This document shows, piece by piece, positions 5,052-5,584 of a DNA stretch of 5,584 nt. Source of the stretch: an uncultured Frankineae bacterium (GTDB taxonomy: Bacteria > Actinomycetota > Actinomycetes > Mycobacteriales > SCTD01); the NCBI GenBank assembly GCA_902805805.1, contig CADCUE010000040.1:1-5584 (forward strand), written 5' to 3'. The notes beneath the pieces are model-generated. The model did not search any database and was not told the origin of the DNA. It was given only the letters and a program-made list of their open reading frames with translations. The position numbers were made by a program, and so were the translations under genes. Numbering within the stretch: the first letter of the stretch is position 1; the number at the start of each line of letters is the position of its first letter.

Positions 5052-5584
5052 TCGACTTCCGCTACCACCTGGTGTCCCTGGTGGCGGTGTTCCTGGCGCT
5101 GGCCGTCGGCATCGTCGTCGGCACGGCGACGCTGCACGGACCGCTGCAGGACAGGCTCACCCGGGACCTCAGCCGGACGAGCTCGGACAACCGGCTGCTG
5201 GAGGACGAGGCCGCCGGGCTGCGGGCCCAGCTCGCGGCGTCCGACGCGTTCGCGGTCGCGGCCGGGCCGCGCCTGCTGAGAGGTGCGCTCCCCGACCGGC
5301 GGGTCCTGCTGGTGACCACACCGCAGACACCGCCCGAGCTCGTGGAGCAGCTGACCCCCCTCCTGCAGACCGCAGGCGCCCAGGTCACCGGCACGCTGCA
5401 GCTGCTGCCGGAGCTCTCCGACCCGACGCAGAACCAGCTCGTCGAGGACCTCGTGGCGCAGGTCGTGCCGGCCGGCGCCGTCCTGCCGGACACCGGCCCC
5501 GTCGACCGTGCCGCGGCCGAGCTGGCCGCGGCCCTGGTGCGTCCGGGCCGCGGTCCGGGCGTCGAGTCGCAGGAGGCGCAGGCG
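5048..5584 (+). CDS. SteB/MctB family membrane protein (DUF3186, Rv1698-like), 3' end outside window
   Basis: The visible 179 residues open VIDFRYHLVSLVAVFLALAV (GTG start), typical of the Rv1698 family. There is a short cytoplasmic end, then one membrane helix at about 8-27 ending GIVVGTA. A probable coiled coil (about 33-65, with repeated Leu, Arg and Glu) and a globular extracytoplasmic domain containing RRVLLVTTP follow. Family members are around 310 residues, so roughly 40% lies beyond the window. Two roles are reported: in M. tuberculosis (MctB) it limits copper accumulation, and in C. glutamicum (SteB) it partners SteA in cell separation through the RipC-FtsEX pathway. Direct adjacency to steA is seen here. 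The copper role was tied to the mycobacterial outer membrane, so the cell-separation role seems the safer inference. The start is set by GGAG at nine bases and by the GTGA overlap with the small ORF. Confidence 0.88.
   Translation, partial: MIDFRYHLVSLVAVFLALAVGIVVGTATLHGPLQDRLTRDLSRTSSDNRLLEDEAAGLRAQLAASDAFAVAAGPRLLRGALPDRRVLLVTTPQTPPELVEQLTPLLQTAGAQVTGTLQLLPELSDPTQNQLVEDLVAQVVPAGAVLPDTGPVDRAAAELAAALVRPGRGPGVESQEAQA

Noticed and set aside
5062..5493. Minus-strand frame opposite steB
   Set aside because: Shadow of the steB reading frame; Ser/Arg/Thr-rich translation with no motif, against a strong DUF3186 match on the plus strand.
1..5584. Mobile element, CRISPR array, tRNA/rRNA or defence system
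   Set aside because: No spaced repeats, no transposase/integrase/phage motifs, no cloverleaf-like sequence; base composition and codon use look uniform, and the gene order is a conserved core actinobacterial block.

Overview
The window is one strand-consistent (+) stretch of a very GC-rich chromosome (about three quarters G+C by eye). Third codon positions are almost all G or C, and no confidently called start is ATG. Gene content and order are the conserved actinobacterial block known from Mycobacterium tuberculosis as Rv1693-tlyA-ppnK-recN-Rv1697-Rv1698, and from Corynebacterium as the steA-steB neighbourhood. The organism is therefore an actinomycete. The proteins differ enough from the mycobacterial ones as I remember them that I would not call it Mycobacterium, and I cannot name the genus.

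Layout: (1) 1-129, the 3' end of a small conserved protein (Rv1693-like). (2) 131-925, tlyA, a 16S/23S rRNA 2'-O-methyltransferase that appears to start at CTG. (3) 954-1844, nadK, NAD kinase. (4) 1890-3641, recN, an SMC-like DNA-repair ATPase. (5) 3727-4902, steA, a thiamine-pyrophosphokinase-like protein with one C-terminal membrane helix. (6) 4971-5051, a candidate 26-residue leaderless small ORF. (7) 5048 to the window end, steB/mctB (DUF3186), cut by the window edge. No tRNA, rRNA, CRISPR, transposon or phage gene is visible. The gaps between genes are all 85 bases or shorter.

How the genes fit together: TlyA modifies both ribosomal subunits, NadK makes NADP+, and RecN acts in double-strand break repair. 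SteA and SteB are membrane-linked cell-separation factors in corynebacteria. This is a core housekeeping cluster, not a mobile or defence island. The least ordinary part is regulatory. Four start codons (nadK, recN, steA and the small ORF before steB) have a -10-like hexamer ending 6-7 bases upstream and no good Shine-Dalgarno. This suggests several leaderless promoters within what looks like one operon. The small ORF overlaps steB by GTGA and contains the steB ribosome binding site, so it could be a coupled leader peptide. The recN promoter carries a short dyad and a partial match to the PafBC (RecA-independent) DNA-damage promoter, with no LexA box. All of these regulatory readings are inference from sequence.
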